In this document: positions 7,298 to 8,868 of the stretch, piece after piece
Layout of the letters: every line of letters begins with the position of its first letter
Position numbering within the stretch: position 1 is the first letter of the stretch
Source of the DNA: Patescibacteria group bacterium
GTDB taxonomy: Bacteria > Patescibacteriota > Minisyncoccia > Portnoybacterales > UBA2143
Direction of reading: 5' to 3'
Assembly: GCA_018829245.1 (NCBI GenBank)
Contig: JAHJUH010000104.1
Span: 1-8,868, forward strand
Length of the DNA stretch: 8,868 bases
Made by a program: the position numbers and the translations under genes
The notes under the pieces: generated by a model
Told to the model about the DNA's origin: nothing
The model's input: the letters and a program-made list of their open reading frames with translations, nothing else
The model's database searches: none

Positions 7298-7306
7298 ATT
7301 ATATCA
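7298..7306 (-). promoter_or_regulatory. Candidate extended -10 promoter for holB
   Basis: The coding strand reads TGATATAAT, a perfect extended -10 (TGnTATAAT), overlapping the TGA stop of the upstream glycosyltransferase. Transcription would begin near 7291, at the edge of repeat copy 2, so the element would form the holB leader. No good -35 is seen, as is allowed for extended -10 promoters. AT-richness raises the chance of a random match. Confidence 0.4.
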
Positions 7307-8425
7307 TATTCTCTTATTTTTCTCCACAACTTCAATAACAAACTCCTTAATACTTCTATCAAATCTTTCTTGAGAAAACTTTTCAGCTCTTTTTTTAATC
7401 AATAAAGAACTGTAATTATCATAATTCATTAATAAACGGCGAATGCCATCAGCTAAAGATTCAGTAGCTGGATCATTAAAGAATTCCCCAGTAATTCCTT
7501 CTAAAACTGTTTCAGTAACTCCGCCTCTGCGATAAGCTAAAACTGGCTTGCCAAAACTCATAGCTTCAACAGGCGTAATGCCAAAATCATCTTCGCCTGG
7601 GAAAATAAAGGCCTTGCAATTTTTAAAATATTGCCTTGTTACTTCATCTGTTTGCCAGCCTAAAAATTTAATATTAGCCTGAGCCATTTTCTGAAGTTGT
7701 TTTTTTTCTGGCCCTTCGCCAATAACAATCAAAGGCAATTCTAATTTATTAAAAGCATCAACTGCTAAATCAATTCTCTTATAAGGCGTTAACTGGGAAA
7801 CAATTAAAAAATATTCTTTATTAGGAGTAATATTCAAATCTTGAAAATTAGATTCAACTAATAAAGCTGATGGATAAATTACTTTTGCTTCTTGATTGTA
7901 AAACTTTTTAATTCGTTGAGCCGTGTTCTTGGAATTAGCAATAAAATAATCTACTCGGTTAGCAGCTGACCTATCCCATATTCTAATATAATGCATCATT
8001 ATCCTAATAGCTATATTAGTTAAAGGCCCTTTTCTTTGTTCTTTAATATAAGAACTATAAGCATCCCAGCCAAAACGCATTGGACTATGGCAATAGCATA
8101 TATGAATAGCTTGAGGGCGAGTAATAATTCCCTTAACAAAACTACTAGAAGAAGAAATTACTAAGTCATATTCCCTTAAATCAAATGTTTCTGGAGCCAT
8201 TGGAATAAAAGGCAAAAGATATTTCTGTCTTTTGCGCCAAAATTTAGGAAACTTCTGCAAAAAAGAAGTATTGATTTTTGTATCGGGAAAATATTGGCCC
8301 ATTTTTTTCTGATCATAAAGCAAAGTAAAAATATCTGCCTTGGGAAAAATATCCCGCAAATTTAAAAAGACCCTTTCGGCCCCTCCAAAACGAATTAAAT
8401 AATCATGTATCAATGCTATTTTCAT
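7304..8425 (-). CDS. GT4 family glycosyltransferase (GT-B fold)
   Basis: Retaining glycosyltransferase that moves a sugar from a nucleotide-sugar donor onto a glycan or lipid-linked acceptor, probably for surface polysaccharide. The start chosen is the ATG at 8425 (MKIALIHDYLIRFGGAERVF), the standard N-terminus of this subfamily, giving 373 residues. An in-frame ATG 39 nt upstream would add 13 residues coded by the REP-like repeat and is rejected. The N-terminal acceptor domain contains the glycine-rich FGGAER (13-18). The C-terminal donor domain opens at FLIVSQLTPYKRIDLAVDAF (206-225) with Lys216/Arg217, then GEGPEKKQL and EDDFGITPVEAMSFGKPVLAY (278-298). In the usual E-x7-E motif the first acid is Asp279 and the second Glu287. 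No membrane helix is obvious. Donor and acceptor cannot be named. A second GT4 gene lies just upstream, suggesting a polysaccharide cluster to the right. Confidence 0.92.
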   Translation of the reverse strand: MKIALIHDYLIRFGGAERVFLNLRDIFPKADIFTLLYDQKKMGQYFPDTKINTSFLQKFPKFWRKRQKYLLPFIPMAPETFDLREYDLVISSSSSFVKGIITRPQAIHICYCHSPMRFGWDAYSSYIKEQRKGPLTNIAIRIMMHYIRIWDRSAANRVDYFIANSKNTAQRIKKFYNQEAKVIYPSALLVESNFQDLNITPNKEYFLIVSQLTPYKRIDLAVDAFNKLELPLIVIGEGPEKKQLQKMAQANIKFLGWQTDEVTRQYFKNCKAFIFPGEDDFGITPVEAMSFGKPVLAYRRGGVTETVLEGITGEFFNDPATESLADGIRRLLMNYDNYSSLLIKKRAEKFSQERFDRSIKEFVIEVVEKNKRI

Positions 8426-8431
8426 ATAAAT

Positions 8432-8548
8432 AAGGTCCGACCTTAAATACCCTAACCTTTCCATCTAAAATACTTAATGCGTGAAAGGATATAAGGCATC
8501 GTTAGTTAAGGTTAGGGTATTTCAGGTCGGACCTTGGAGTCAGACCCT
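8432..8548. repeat. REP-like inverted repeat built on GGTC-N-GACC palindromes
   Basis: Two 28-bp arms (8432-8459 and 8508-8535) are inverted copies differing at one base; each contains AAGGTC-C/G-GACCT followed by AAATACCCTAACCTT or its complement. A 48-nt spacer lies between them and holds a weak ATGC/GCAT pairing. Next to the right arm is a third, imperfect palindrome, GGAGTCAGACCC (8536-8547). The palindromes resemble REP sequences mobilised by RAYT (REP-associated tyrosine) transposases; that link is from memory of the motif class, and no transposase is present here. The repeat overlaps the last codons of the upstream glycosyltransferase and ends 6 nt before the start of the next. Confidence 0.8.
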
Positions 8549-8868
8549 AAAATCACCTTTAATGTTTCCTGAGCGCACTTTTCCCAAGAAAATCTCTTTA
8601 CATTCTGATTTCCTTTTTCAATTAAATCTTTTCTTAAATTATTATCACTAATTATTTTATACATGTTTTTAGTGATTTGTTCAATATTCCTTGGTTCAAC
8701 AAGTATTGCTCCTTGACCAGCCACTTCTGGCATAGAAGAAACATCAGATGTTATTACTGGACAGCCAACTGCTTGAGCTTCTAAAATAGACATGCCAAAT
8801 CCTTCATAAAAAGATGGCAAAACAAACATATCTGCATTATTCAATAATTCTAATTTTTCCTGTTCAGA
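8512..8868 (-). CDS. GT4 family glycosyltransferase, C-terminal part only (N-terminus beyond window)
   Basis: The frame is open to the right edge and covers the last 118 residues of a GT-B glycosyltransferase. It starts at SEQEKLELLNNADMFVLPSF and includes the complete E-x7-E donor-binding motif EGFGMSILE and GCPVITSDVSSMPEVAGQGAILVEP, followed by the closing helices through RFSWEKCAQETLKVIL. The final 11 residues, GSDSKVRPEIP, and the TAA stop are coded by the REP-like repeat, so the native end has probably been replaced or slightly extended. The conserved fold is complete before this tail, so the enzyme may still work. Donor and acceptor are unknown. A TTG codon at 8844 is not the start: homologous sequence (LELLNNADMF) continues upstream of it. 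Confidence 0.9.
   Translation of the reverse strand, partial: SEQEKLELLNNADMFVLPSFYEGFGMSILEAQAVGCPVITSDVSSMPEVAGQGAILVEPRNIEQITKNMYKIISDNNLRKDLIEKGNQNVKRFSWEKCAQETLKVILGSDSKVRPEIP

Noticed and set aside
8426..8464. Longer start of the complete glycosyltransferase (13 extra residues)
   Set aside because: The extension is coded by the REP-like repeat, and MKIALIHDYL is the normal family N-terminus.

Overview
The window looks like a piece of chromosome from a Candidatus Patescibacteria (CPR, Parcubacteria-like) bacterium. It is strongly AT-rich, all genes are on the minus strand, and genes are packed end to end. The prolyl-tRNA synthetase is short and lacks the editing domain. TGA is used as an ordinary stop (holB and the complete glycosyltransferase end in TGA, and no CDS contains an in-frame TGA), so the code is table 11 and not the UGA=Gly code of Gracilibacteria and Absconditabacteria. 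The taxon is inferred from gene content and style; no marker gene gives a precise placement.

In the direction of transcription (right to left), the window holds: the C-terminal end of a GT4 glycosyltransferase (runs off the right edge); a 117-bp REP-like inverted repeat; a complete GT4 glycosyltransferase; a 134-bp repeat element; holB (DNA polymerase III delta'); a second, 135-bp copy of that element; a membrane-anchored seven-Asp-box beta-propeller protein; frr (ribosome recycling factor); rseP-type site-2 protease; proS; mreB; and a GH1 beta-glucosidase (runs off the left edge, C-terminus missing). The stretch from the propeller gene to the GH1 gene is very tight: gaps of 1, 10, 31 and 2 nt, then a 20-nt overlap. 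It reads as one transcription unit mixing translation (frr, proS), envelope proteolysis (rseP), cell shape (mreB) and sugar metabolism (GH1).

The most interesting part is the non-coding sequence. The only three gaps longer than 35 bp are filled by repeats. Two are copies of the same roughly 135-bp element. It has about 20-bp inverted ends beginning CCCCGTAGA, an internal hairpin whose sequence differs between copies while its pairing is kept, and direct repeats of TATG(A) exactly at its borders. At the holB/propeller junction these duplicated bases form the stop codon of one gene and the start codon of the next, which suggests insertion into an ancestral ATGA overlap. The third gap is a different, REP-like element built on GGTC-N-GACC palindromes with 28-bp arms; it now encodes the last residues of one glycosyltransferase and reaches to within 6 nt of the start of the next. 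Shine-Dalgarno sequences are nearly absent, and two starts have TATAAT placed 5-6 nt upstream of the ATG (actual for proS, reconstructed for holB), an arrangement compatible with leaderless transcripts.
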